From: Pararhizobium_B sp963838155
GTDB lineage: Bacteria > Pseudomonadota > Alphaproteobacteria > Rhizobiales > Rhizobiaceae
Direction of reading: 5' to 3'
Length of the DNA stretch: 64,000 bases
Assembly: GCA_963838155.1 (NCBI GenBank)
Contig: CAWIQE010000035.1
Span: 1 to 64,000, forward strand
In this document: positions 38,713 to 47,278 of the stretch, one piece after another
How the letters are laid out: the number at the start of each line of letters is the position of its first letter
Numbering within the stretch: the stretch's first letter is position 1
Position numbers and translations under genes: made by a program
Notes under the pieces: model-generated
Seen by the model: only the letters and a program-made list of their open reading frames with translations
What the model was told of the DNA's origin: nothing
Databases searched by the model: none

Positions 38713-41700
38713 TCAGTCGGCGAGGACGCGCTGGGACGGGAAGCTGATCTCGATCAGCGTCCCTTCGTTCGGCGCGGAGCGGATCTCGAACTGGGCGCGG
38801 TTCGCCTCGACCATCGCCTTGGTCAGCGGAAGTCCCAGGCCGGTCCCGTCGCCGCGCGGCCGGCTCGAACCCTTGACCTGCCGGAACGGCTTCATCGCCT
38901 GCTCGAGCTCGGCGCTCGACATCCCGACGCCGGTATCGCGGATGCGCAGCGCCACGCTGCCGTTCGCCTCGTAGGCCGTGGAGACGACGATCTGCCCGCC
39001 GGGCGGCGTGAACCGTATGGCGTTGGACAGGAGGTTGAGCGCGATCTGCTTGATCGAGCGGTGGTCGGCAACGACCTCGGGCACGGATGACGACAGGCTG
39101 GTCCGGATGATGACCCGCTGGCTGTTGGCTTGCGGCTGCAACAGCGAGACGGCTTCCGCGATGCTGTCGTTCAGCGCGACGGCCGCGAAGGAGATGTCCA
39201 TCTCGCCCGCCTCGATCTTCGATATGTCGAGCAGGTCGTTGACGATGTCGAGCACGTGCTTGCCCGACCCGCCTATGTCGCGGGCGTATTCGAGGTAGCG
39301 CGGGTTGCCGATCGGGCCGAAGCGCTCCTCCGCCATCATGTCCGCGAAGCCGATGATGGCGTTGAGCGGGGTGCGGATCTCGTGGCTGACGCGGGCGAGG
39401 AACTCGCTCTTGTGCGAATTGGCCTGCTCCGCGGCGAATTTCGCCGCCCGCAGTTCCTCTTCCGTCCGCTTCCACTGGGTGATGTCGCGCATCACCGCGC
39501 AGAAGCCGTTCGATCCCGTGAGCCGCCCGATGGTCATGAACAGCGGCAGGAACCCGCCCGACGCTTCCCGGCCGATCACCTCGCGGCCGTCGTTGAGCAC
39601 GCTCGCGACGCCGTGTTCGCTGAGGCCGTTCAGGTAGTCCATCACGGCCCGCTGGCTTTCGTGCGCGAACAGCTTGGCGAAGGGTTGGCCGCGGATTTCC
39701 GCCTCGTCGTAGTCGAACAGCGCGCTTGCCGACCGGTTGACCGAGCGCACGTCGCCATGTTCGCCGAGGATGACCACGCCGTCGGTCGCGGTCTCCAGGA
39801 TCGAGCGCAATTCCTCGACCTCGATCTTGAGGGCCGCGACGCGTGCGGGATCCTGCGCCGGCGAAATCTCGGCCACCTTCGGCGCGGGCAGCGCCTCCAC
39901 ATTGTCGTTGTCCCGTGCGGGAACGGGCTCCGGGGCGTCGTTCGCCGCCGGCCTTGCCGGAACGAGCGACAGCATCAGCGCGTGCCCCGCATTCCACGGG
40001 ACGGATTGCAGGCGGGCGTGGACGGGCATCTCCCGGCCGTCGGCCCGAACGAGCTGCAGCGTCCCGGGGAGCGGTGCCCCCGGCAGTTCCCCGGTCAGGT
40101 CCGGCGCGGCGAAGAGCCTGGCCAGGCCGCCGGCGTCGGTCAGCGCCGCAAGGTCCCGGTAGCCGGTGAGACCGAAGAACTCGGGATTGGCGTGGTAGAC
40201 CGCATGGCCGTCGTGAAGCAGGATGGCGACGGGAAGGTCGTCGACGACCGCCTCGGAAAGCCGTCCCGAGGCGTTTGCCGGTGCCGTCGCGAAGGCAGAG
40301 GGCATCCGGGACGCGTCGCGAACGAGGCCGCCGCCCCGGCTGCCGGCGTCGTCGGCCGGGGGCGCTGCCTGCGCCGCCCCGCCGTCCGGAGCCTTCGCCT
40401 CGTCTGTCTCGGCCGGTTGCGCCGACGCCTGCAGGTCCCCCGATGCCGCAGCGTCGGGCTGCGGGCGCCCGGACTCGGCCGGCTGGGTCCCGCCCTTGTC
40501 CCGGTCCCCGGCGAAACTCTTCGCCAGGCGCTGCCCGATCTCGCGGAACGCCTGTTGCTCGCCGCTGGACAGGATCTCGCGCGCCTGCGGGCGGCGCTGG
40601 TTGAGATCGATGACCTTGTCCGTGTCGCGCCGTCCGAAGGGCGTCGCGAAGGTCAGGGCGGGCGTCTCGCCCCGGAACGGATCGGTCCCCTCCGCATCGG
40701 CCGGTGCCTGCTCGCCGGCGGGCCGCATGCCCGCGGCCGCCTCGCCCGTTCCCGGCAGGGCGTCGCCGTCGGCGGCCTCCGGCCCGTCATCCGCGCCGCC
40801 CGGCGAGGCCTCCGAAGGCTCCTCCGCCTCGACCGGGGCTGCGGGCGCCACGGCGAGCGACAGGCCGATCGCTTCGGGATCCTCCTGCGCCTCGCCGATG
40901 CGCACGATGCCGAAGCCGCGGAAGCCCTGGAACTGCCGGTCGCGATCGTAGATCGGCAGGGCCGCGAGATCGACCGGGACCGAAAGGGCGGTGCCCTGAA
41001 CCGGCCAGGCGATGGTCCTGCCCGACCACGTGTCGCGCCGCTGCAGAAGGGTCGCGATCTCCTCGTCGCGGTCGAATCCGAAGACCTTGGCGACGTCACT
41101 GAAGCTCCGGTCGATCACATCGGCCGCGTTCGGACCGACCGCTGCGGCGAATTCCGGCGAGAGGTCGCTGAACCGCCCCCTCGCATCGATCTTCCAGACG
41201 AAGCGGACGGGAGTCCGCCGACGGGTCGAACGCGAATTCCCCGGGGCCGGGCGGATCGGCGCGCGCGACCGCCGCGTCGTCCGGCCGGGAAGCGGCCGGC
41301 GCCGTGTCCTGCGGGGAACGGGCGACGCCCGCTTCGGCTTGCCTGGCGTCGTCCCTTCGGGGCTCGCCACCGGTGTCGACGACGAACAGGAGATAGAGAG
41401 GCGGCTCGTCGCCGAGGCGGGCGAGGGCGACCGCCACGTCTCCTCCGGCGGTCCCGACCAGGCGCTTGACCAGCCGGCTGCCGCCGTCGGCGACCTGGCC
41501 GACGAGGCCGCGCAGCTGGGAAGCCTCGATCCCCGGTCGCGCCGCGTCCGGCGAGACGGCGAGAATATCTCCCGCCGCGTCGAGTACGGCGACCCGGGTC
41601 CCGGCGTCGCCGAGCCCGCTGGCGATCCGGCCGGCCCGGGCCTGCAGGTCGAGCCCCTCGGTCGACGTGCCGTCGGCGAGAAGCACGGCGGGCGTGCCGT

Positions 41701-42031
41701 CGGCGAGCGCGAGGCCCGTCAGCACGGCCGAGATCGTCCGGCTGCCGAGACCGGCGGCGATCCTGAGCGTCACCGGCCTGCCGTCCCCGCCCGCGGCGAG
41801 CTGCGAGGCGACGGTCGCGAGCTGCCGCCGGACCGGGGAGGGCGCGGCGTGCCATTCGTCCATCAGCTCGTACGGCGTGGCGAACCCGAAGAGCCCTGCG
41901 CCGGGACCGTTGGCCCACAGCACGCTGCCGAGATCGGCTGCGAAAAGCACCAGGGCCTCGCCGCGCGCGAAGCGCGACCGGACCTGCCGATGCACGGCGA
42001 CGTCGATGAAGGGATGCTGTCCGACCGGCAT
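38713..42031 (-). pseudogene. pdhS: Cell-cycle sensor histidine kinase PdhS, interrupted by a one-base frameshift
   Basis: Two overlapping frames together encode about 1,105 residues. The first (42031 to about 41205) starts MPVGQHPFIDVAVH and holds the PdhS-type N-terminal sensory region; the second (to 38713) holds PAS domains (near DDLPVAILLHDGHAVYHANPEF and ILETATDGVVILGEHGDVRSVN) and a complete PleC/DivJ-type kinase core: H-box HEIRTPLNAIIGFADM, N-box LNLLSNAIRFTPPGGQ, RDTGVGM and GTGLGLPL. Continuity breaks near 41205-41240: EFAFDPSADS in one frame should join PVRFVWKIDARG in the other. Removing one base from a CCC run (41209-41211) restores it. In Brucella PdhS feeds the DivK/CckA/CtrA circuit. 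It is either a sequencing error, a recent mutation or a split gene; downstream internal starts might still give a kinase. Confidence 0.85.
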
Positions 42032-42071
42032 TCAAGTCCCGCGTTTTTTGAATCGTTTCCGCCGAGTGGCC

Positions 42072-42086
42072 TTAACCAATTATTAA
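42072..42086 (-). promoter_or_regulatory. CtrA-like box upstream of pdhS
   Basis: TTAA-CCAATTA-TTAA has the 7-base spacing and includes TTAACCA, the classic CtrA half-site. It is centred about 48 bp before the pdhS start (42031), an expected place for direct control of the kinase gene by CtrA. Confidence 0.6.
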
Positions 42087-42159
42087 TAGCTTTGGCTGCG
42101 GCGGCGGTCCAGAAGCGCCGATTTCGTTCACCGGACTATCTGCCCGCAAGGTTAATTTA

Positions 42160-42193
42160 TTGTGCGTTGCAAAAAAAATGTTGCAATGCACAA
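42160..42193. promoter_or_regulatory. Large inverted repeat in the phasin promoter, possible PhaR operator
   Basis: Arms TTGTGCGTTGCAA (42160-42172) and TTGCAATGCACAA (42181-42193) pair over 13 bp with one mismatch; the spacer is 8 bases. TGC/GCA-rich palindromes are the known target type of PhaR, the regulator of phasin genes in alphaproteobacteria. It lies about 72 bp before phaP. Confidence 0.6.
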
Positions 42194-42264
42194 GAAACCG
42201 GTCTATATACGGCTCATCGCAATCGGACGCCGCTATAAGGGTCCATACCAAGGAGTGCATGATA

Positions 42265-42720
42265 ATGGCTACCAGGAAGACCGACACCGCCGACGTTTTC
42301 GCCTTCACCGCTTTCGATCCGTCCAAGCTCGGCGACAATTACCGCGATTTCGCGGAAAAGAGCCTCGCGCAGTCGAAGGACAACTACACGAAGATGAAGA
42401 GCGCCGCCGAAGAGGCGACCAAGACCGTGGAAGTGACGCTGCAGACCGCCCAGGCGGGTTCCGTCGAGCTCGGCCTGAAGGCCATCGACTTCATGCGCGC
42501 CAACACCGACAGCTCGCTCTCCCATCTCGAGGCCATGCTGGGCGTCAAGTCCTTCTCGGAGATGCTGGAACTGCAGACCGCTTTCGTGCGCAAGCAGCTC
42601 GAGCTCACCGTCGATCAGGCGAAGGCGATGCAGGATACTTCCCGCAAGGTCGCCGAAGACGTCGCCAAGCCGGGCAAGTCGGCCGTCGAAAAGGCCGCCA
42701 AGGACCTGAAGGCCGCCTGA
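42265..42720 (+). CDS. phaP: Phasin, polyhydroxyalkanoate granule-associated protein
   Basis: A 151-residue amphipathic, almost wholly helical protein that coats PHB granules. It matches the phasin_2-type pattern: FTAFDPSKLGDNYRDFAEKSLAQSKDNYTKMKSAAEEATKTVE, the VELGLKAIDFMRANTDSSLSHLEAMLGVKSFSEMLELQTAFVRKQLE core (here cited in parts) and an Ala/Lys-rich end. AAGGAG lies 9 bases before ATG 42265 and only 3 before ATG 42259, so 42265 is chosen. It has its own promoter palindrome and terminator. Confidence 0.9.
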   Translation: MATRKTDTADVFAFTAFDPSKLGDNYRDFAEKSLAQSKDNYTKMKSAAEEATKTVEVTLQTAQAGSVELGLKAIDFMRANTDSSLSHLEAMLGVKSFSEMLELQTAFVRKQLELTVDQAKAMQDTSRKVAEDVAKPGKSAVEKAAKDLKAA

Positions 42721-42742
42721 GGCAGCCAGCAAGTCACCATTT

Positions 42743-42785
42743 CGCGAAAAAGGCCGGGCATCGCCGATGTCCGGCCTTTTTCGCG
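42743..42785. terminator. Bidirectional terminator after phaP
   Basis: GCGAAAAAGGCCGG...CAT, CGCCG loop, ATG...CCGGCCTTTTTCGC: long, nearly perfect arms with one mismatch, A-run on one side and T-run on the other, so it works on both strands. Confidence 0.88.
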
Positions 42786-42861
42786 TCCGGCGGCATCATT
42801 CAACCCTTGCAAATCGCCCTGACGCGCTGTACGTCACGACAAGGTCGCCGGTCGGCCGAGT

Positions 42862-42938
42862 GCGGTTGTAGCTCAGTTGGTTAGAGCGCAGGATTGTGGA
42901 TCCTGAGGTCGGTGGTTCGAGACCACCCAACCGTACCA
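42862..42938 (+). tRNA. tRNA-His (GTG)
   Basis: A full cloverleaf can be drawn: acceptor GCGGTTG paired with CAACCGT, D-arm AGCTCAGTTGGTTAGAGC, anticodon stem CAGGA/TCCTG with loop TTGTGGA (anticodon GTG), T-arm GGTGG-TTCGAGA-CCACC, discriminator A and encoded CCA. The base before position 1 is T, so the G-1 typical of tRNA-His is not encoded, and the discriminator is A73, not C73. This is the known derived state of many alphaproteobacteria. Confidence 0.95.
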
Positions 42939-43339
42939 CCCGACACCACCGCTTTCGGCATAAGTTGCTGTCTTCCCGTCGAAAACGACGGCGATCGCGT
43001 CCTTCGGACGCGATCCCGCGAGAACCCGTGCGTTTCGTTGTCCTCGGCGCCCCCCGTCCGGCACGCTCGACGCCCGCCTCGACTGCGTCGCCTCGCCGGA
43101 GGAGATCGCCCTCCGTCCCGACGCGCCGGCGCCGACGTCGAGCGAACTCGAATCCGGCGACGAAAAGGACCCCTATTCGCCGAGCGGCGAAGTCGGATAA
43201 AGAAATAATGATCAGTTCCAATAAAAATTTCAAAAAACGGATCGCTTTAAGCAAAGTTACTTGGAAATGTCATGCGTTTGACACGGCTTGGGGTGCGGCG
43301 TATGAACAGTCATACAATAAATATTGAAGCTGGGTCACC
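42939..43339. other. Intergenic region with a low-GC tail
   Basis: About 400 bp without a supported gene. The first part (42940-43190) is GC-rich and has arginine-rich frame noise only. The last part (about 43195-43335) is strikingly AT-rich (A/T runs such as AATAAAAATTTCAAAAAA) compared with everything around it and contains the regulator's promoter and a palindrome. Confidence 0.5.
43300..43315. promoter_or_regulatory. Palindromic operator candidate for the adjacent GntR regulator
   Basis: GTATGA-ACAG-TCATAC: perfect 6-bp arms with a 4-base centre, 24 bp before the regulator's start codon. The size and symmetry fit FadR-subfamily operators and suggest autoregulation. Confidence 0.5.
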
Positions 43340-44083
43340 GTGATTACTCCTATAAGGCGGAACCTGCTAAGGCGGAACCTGCGCGAGCAGCTTGTCGACG
43401 AAATCGGCAAGGACATCGTCTCCGGACGGATCGGTCCCGGCGAAGCATTGCCCGGCGAAGACGTCATGCTGGCGCGGTTCAGCGTCAGCCGGACGGTGCT
43501 GCGGGAGGCGCTGCACGTGCTTTCCGCCAAGGGCTTCCTCGAGCCGAGACCCAAGCGCGGCACGCTCGTCCGCCCGCGGAACGAGTGGAACCAGCTGGAT
43601 CCGGTCGTGCTCAGCTGGCAGGGAAATGTTGAAGTCTCCGCCACGAAGTGCGATCTCGCCGACGATCTGATGGAGGTTCGGCGCATCGTCGAGCCGGGAG
43701 CCGCGGCCCTGGCGGCACGACGCGGCACCGAGGACGACCTTGCGAAGATCAAGGCCGCCTACGAGGCCATGGAGAAGGCCGAAGGGACGGCGGAGGCCCT
43801 CATGGAGGCCGACCTGGCATTCCACACCGCCTGTCTCTACGCCAGCAACAACTCCTACCTCTATCCCACGGCCCATGCGATCCGGTCCGAGATGCTGGAG
43901 ACCCTGCGCATCACCGGCAAGAATCCCGGGACCAGCCGGCGCGTTGCCCTCCCTCTCCACAAGGCCGTGCTGGACGCGATCCTGGCACATGATCCCGAGG
44001 CGGCAGCCCGGGCCATGACACGCCATCTCGGCGATGAGGAGCAGCGCCGGCCGCGGCGCCCATCGTCGCGAAAGGCGATCTGA
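43340..44083 (+). CDS. GntR-family regulator, FadR subfamily (FCD domain)
   Basis: A 247-residue repressor. The winged HTH (about 15-80) reads LVDEIGKDIVSGRIGPGEALPGEDVMLARFSVSRTVLREALHVLSAKGFLEPRPKRGT; the C-terminal all-helical FCD ligand domain shows MEVRRIVEPGAAALAA, DLAFHTACLYASNN and HKAVLDAILAHDPEAAARAM with metal-binding His. It resembles DgoR-like regulators of sugar-acid catabolism. The start is GTG, without a strong ribosome site. It precedes the TcuA-like gene on the same strand, separated by tandem repeats, and may control it or the facing erythronate operon. Confidence 0.85.
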   Translation: MITPIRRNLLRRNLREQLVDEIGKDIVSGRIGPGEALPGEDVMLARFSVSRTVLREALHVLSAKGFLEPRPKRGTLVRPRNEWNQLDPVVLSWQGNVEVSATKCDLADDLMEVRRIVEPGAAALAARRGTEDDLAKIKAAYEAMEKAEGTAEALMEADLAFHTACLYASNNSYLYPTAHAIRSEMLETLRITGKNPGTSRRVALPLHKAVLDAILAHDPEAAARAMTRHLGDEEQRRPRRPSSRKAI

Positions 44084-44116
44084 CGTCGCCGGCAGCGCCA
44101 TTTTGGTGGGCCTTCG

Positions 44117-44270
44117 CGGACGAAAACCGGTACCCACTTTTCCTGGAACCGCTTGTTTGTCTCACGCGCTTCCGGACGGAAAACCGGTACCCACTTTTCC
44201 TGGAACCGCTTGTTTGTCTCACGCGCTTCCGGGCGGAAAACCGGTACCCACTTTTCCTGGAACCGCTTTG
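44117..44270 (-). repeat. Three tandem copies of a 57-bp palindromic repeat unit
   Basis: The motif GGTACCCACTTTTCCTGGAA recurs with exact 57-bp period (its TACCC at 44131, 44188 and 44245). Each copy has the same core as the element after aglE, in inverse orientation; copies are joined by GCTTGTTTGTCTCACGC-type spacers. The reading frame through it gives repeated KTGTHFSWN peptides that can be mistaken for an N-terminal extension of the next gene. Confidence 0.88.
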
Positions 44271-44398
44271 AACCACGATATCCGCCGGCGGACGGTCCGC
44301 GATCGTCTTGCGCGGGCCGGAGGGCACGTGGTAGATCCCAAGATTGTATACAGCTGTGTGCATGGCGGCGCCGAGCCGCGAGGCCGAGGATCGCATTG

Positions 44399-45793
44399 GT
44401 GGGGCACCGGATCGATACGGACGTGCTGGTCGTGGGTGGCGGGAACGCCGCGCTTTGCGCGGCAATCGCCGCGCGCAGGCGCGGTGCGCGGGTTCTCGTC
44501 GTGGAGGCGGCCCCGCGCTTCTATCGCGGCGGCAATACCCGCCACACCCGGAACATGCGGTGCGCCCACGCCGCCGCCACCGAGACGCTAACCGGCCCCT
44601 ATACCGAGGAGGAGTTCTGGGACGACCTCCAGCGCGTCACCGAGGGGCACACCGACGAACCGCTGGCCCGGCACATGATCGCGCAGTCGGTGCCCATGCT
44701 CGACTGGATCCAGGAGCAGGGCGTGCGCTTCCAGCCGTCGCTCGGCGGGACGCTCAGCCTCGGGCGGACGAACTCCTTCTTCCTCGGCGGCGGCCGGGCG
44801 ATGCTCAACGCACTCTACCGGACCGCCGAGGATCTCGGCGTCGAGGTGCTGTACGAGAGCCCCGTGGTCGCCATGGACATCGCCGACGGGGTCTTCCGCT
44901 CGGCCGTCGCGCGCGGACCGGACGGCGACGTCGGCATATCCGCCCGCGCGCTGGTGGCCGCATCCGGCGGCTTCGAGGCCAATATCGAATGGCTCAAGCG
45001 CGGTTGGGGCGCGCCGGCCGACAACTTCCTCATTCGCGGGACGCCCTACAATCGCGGCGAGGTCACGCGGCTCCTGATCGAGAACGGCGCCGAACAGATC
45101 GGCGATCCGACGCAGTGCCACGCGGTGGCGATCGACGCCCGCTCGCCGAAATTCGACGGCGGCATCATCACCCGCCTCGACTGCGTCGTCTTCGGCATCG
45201 TCGTCAACCGCAACGCCGAGCGCTTCTACGACGAAGGCGAGGACGTCTGGCCCAAGCGCTACGCGATCTGGGGCCGCCTGGTGGCCGAAGAGCCCGGGCA
45301 GATCGCCTATATCGTCTTCGACTCCCGCTCCCTGAAGATGTTCATGCCGTCCCTCTTTCCGCCGGTTCGGGCGGCGACCGTCGGCGAACTGGCCGCCAGG
45401 CTGGAGCTTCCGGTCGACGCCCTTGAGCGCACCGTCGCCGATTTCAACGCGGCGGTCCGGCCCGGCACGTTCGATCACACCATCCTCGACGATTGCCGGA
45501 CGGAGGGCATCGCGCCGCCGAAAAGCCATTGGGCGCGCCGCATCGACGAAGCGCCGTTCTACGCATACCCCGTGCGCCCCGGCATCACCTTCACCTATCT
45601 CGGCGCCCGCGTCGACGCCGACGCCCGCATCCGGATGGCGAAGGGCGGCGGCGCCGAGAACATGTTCGCCGCCGGCGAGATCATGGCCGGCAACGTCCTC
45701 GGCCGCGGCTATGCCGCCGGCATCGGCATGACGATCGGCAGCGTCTTCGGCCGTATCGCAGGAGAGGGCGCGGCGGCCGGCGCGGGAGCCTGA
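44399..45793 (+). CDS. FAD-dependent dehydrogenase, tricarballylate dehydrogenase (TcuA)-like
   Basis: A 464-residue flavoprotein of the succinate-dehydrogenase/fumarate-reductase FAD family. The FAD motif is DVLVVGGGNAALCAAIAARRRGARVLVVE; RGGNTRHTRNMR and the C-terminal FAAGEIMAGNVLGRGYAAGIGMTIG match TcuA. The GTG at 44399 is chosen: GAGGA lies 8 bases upstream and the longer frame runs through the 57-bp repeats. TcuA normally works with an Fe-S partner TcuB, absent here, so the substrate could differ. It faces the otnI end of the erythronate operon and follows a GntR regulator, suggesting use of a hydroxy- or carboxylic acid. Confidence 0.8.
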   Translation: MGHRIDTDVLVVGGGNAALCAAIAARRRGARVLVVEAAPRFYRGGNTRHTRNMRCAHAAATETLTGPYTEEEFWDDLQRVTEGHTDEPLARHMIAQSVPMLDWIQEQGVRFQPSLGGTLSLGRTNSFFLGGGRAMLNALYRTAEDLGVEVLYESPVVAMDIADGVFRSAVARGPDGDVGISARALVAASGGFEANIEWLKRGWGAPADNFLIRGTPYNRGEVTRLLIENGAEQIGDPTQCHAVAIDARSPKFDGGIITRLDCVVFGIVVNRNAERFYDEGEDVWPKRYAIWGRLVAEEPGQIAYIVFDSRSLKMFMPSLFPPVRAATVGELAARLELPVDALERTVADFNAAVRPGTFDHTILDDCRTEGIAPPKSHWARRIDEAPFYAYPVRPGITFTYLGARVDADARIRMAKGGGAENMFAAGEIMAGNVLGRGYAAGIGMTIGSVFGRIAGEGAAAGAGA

Positions 45794-45836
45794 CCGCTCA
45801 CGCCACGCCGGTCTCCGGCTGCCGGCGGGACCGCGC

Positions 45837-46635
45837 CTACCGCCCGAGCGTCGCGCCGGGGCCGCAGAGCGCCTCGACCCAGGACAGCCCCTCCTCGGGG
45901 GTGGCGCGCGGCCGGTATTCGCAACCGACCCACCCGCCGTAGCCGAGCGCGTCGAGCGCGTCGAAGACGGCCCGGTAGGCGATCTCGCCTTCGTCCGGCT
46001 CGGCGCGGCTCGGGACCGCGGCGATCTGCACGTGGCCGATGAGATCGCGATAGCGGCCGAGCTTCGTCAGCACGTCGCCCTCCGCCACGCCGACGTGATA
46101 GACGTCGAACATGATCTTCAGGGAGCCGGAGCCGATATCCTCGATCAGGCCCGCGGCCTCCGCCAGCGTCGAATAGAAGTAGTCCGGCTTGTCGCGGCGG
46201 TTGATCGGTTCGAGCAGCAGCGTGACGCCGGCCCGCTCCGCCTTCCCGGCCGCCGCCTTCAGGTTCGCGCGGAAGACCTCGCGGGCGCGGGCGCGGTCGC
46301 CGTCGCGGACGTTGCCGGCCATCGCGTGGACGGACGTCGCCCCGGAGCCTGCGCAGTAGGCGAGTGACTCGTCGATCGCCGCGGCGAAGTCGGCCTCGCG
46401 CCCGGCTACGGCGCCGAGGCCGAAGTCGCCCGCGGCCGCGTCACCCACTGCCGTGTTGACGCCGAGCAGTTCGACGTTCCGCGCGGCGCATGCTTTCGCG
46501 CACGTCGCCTGCCGGCGTGTCATAGGGCCAGTGAAGCTCGACGGCGCCGAAGCCGGCCGCGGCCGCCCGGTCGATCCGTTCGAGGAGCGGCAGGTCGGAC
46601 CAGAGGAAGCCGACATTGGCTGAAAATCGTGGCAT
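45837..46635 (-). pseudogene. otnI: Hydroxypyruvate isomerase-like 2-oxo-tetronate isomerase (OtnI), frameshifted
   Basis: A TIM-barrel isomerase of the xylose-isomerase-like fold, about 265 residues if repaired. It begins MPRFSANVGFLWSDLPLLERI and VELHWPYDTPAGDVRE in one frame, then continues from ACAARNVELLGVNTAVGD in the next. One extra base in the AAA run of the coding strand (TTT at 46494-46496) explains the break. The rest is normal: SVHAMAGNV, LLLEPINRRDKPDYF, IMFDVYHVGVAEGD, WVGCEYRP. OtnI converts 2-oxo-tetronate to 3-oxo-tetronate. It is the last gene of the operon, 4 bp after otnC. Inactivation would stall the route unless this is a sequencing error. Confidence 0.82.
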
Positions 46636-46639
46636 TTCG

Positions 46640-47278
46640 TTATTTCATCCTGAATGCATCGTTGAGTTCACCGATCTGCCCGGGCGTCAGCCGCCTGACC
46701 TCCAGGGTCCGCGTGAAGAGGACGAGCTTCGCCGTCTCCTCGAGCTCCTCCGCGGCGAAGACCGCCGCTTCGAGCGAAGCGCCGGCCACCACCGGGCCGT
46801 GATTGGCGAGGAGCACGGCCGGGTGGTCGGCCGCGCGCGCCCTGATCAGCGGCGCGACGTCGGCGGATCCCGGCCGCGTGTAGGGGATGACCGGCACCCG
46901 TCCGACCCGCATCACGACATAGGGCGTGATGGCCGGGACGGAGTCCTCCGGGTCGACGTCGGAAAGGCAGGAGAGGGCGGTGGCGAAGGTCGAATGCAAA
47001 TGCACCACCGCCTGCGCCTCGGGCCGTGCCTCGTAGTAGGCGAAGTGCAGCGGCAGTTCCTTCGTCGGCCTGTCTCCGCCCACATGCCGGCCGTCCCCGT
47101 CGAGCGAGGAGAGCCGATCGCCGTCGAGGAAGCCCATGCAGGAGTTCGTCGGCGTCATCAGGAACCCGTCGCCGCACCGCACCGAGATGTTGCCCGACGA
47201 GCCGACGGTGAAGCCGCGCTCGAAGAGCGACCGGCCCCACTTCACGATGGCGTCGCGCAGGTCTTGTTCCTCGCTCAT
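46640..47278 (-). CDS. otnC: 3-oxo-tetronate 4-phosphate decarboxylase (OtnC), class II aldolase family
   Basis: A 212-residue zinc-dependent class II aldolase/adducin-fold enzyme. Substrate loop GSSGNISVR, zinc ligands in AVVHLHSTFATAL and the ANHGPVVAG turn are visible. Following Zhang and colleagues' assignment of this family, OtnC decarboxylates 3-oxo-tetronate 4-phosphate to dihydroxyacetone phosphate. ATG overlaps the otnK stop in an ATGA arrangement, so the two are translationally coupled. Other class II aldolase activities are possible, but the neighbours make OtnC most likely. Confidence 0.83.
   Translation of the reverse strand: MSEEQDLRDAIVKWGRSLFERGFTVGSSGNISVRCGDGFLMTPTNSCMGFLDGDRLSSLDGDGRHVGGDRPTKELPLHFAYYEARPEAQAVVHLHSTFATALSCLSDVDPEDSVPAITPYVVMRVGRVPVIPYTRPGSADVAPLIRARAADHPAVLLANHGPVVAGASLEAAVFAAEELEETAKLVLFTRTLEVRRLTPGQIGELNDAFRMK

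Noticed and set aside
38713..41370. Second half of pdhS as an independent kinase gene
   Set aside because: Its apparent N-terminus (Arg/Pro-rich, residues 1-50) is out-of-frame noise over the end of the first half; the split is better explained by one indel.
42862..43340. tRNA-His as the attachment site of an integrative element
   Set aside because: No integrase, excisionase or repeated tRNA 3' end was seen; only the AT-rich patch was kept as a separate observation.
44117..44270. Possible CRISPR array
   Set aside because: Three 57-bp units without unique spacers, no cas genes, and the same sequence is scattered elsewhere; it is a palindromic repeat family.
44153..44398. N-terminal extension of the TcuA-like protein
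   Set aside because: The extension is translation of the palindromic repeats (KTGTHFSWN repeated); a ribosome site precedes GTG 44399.
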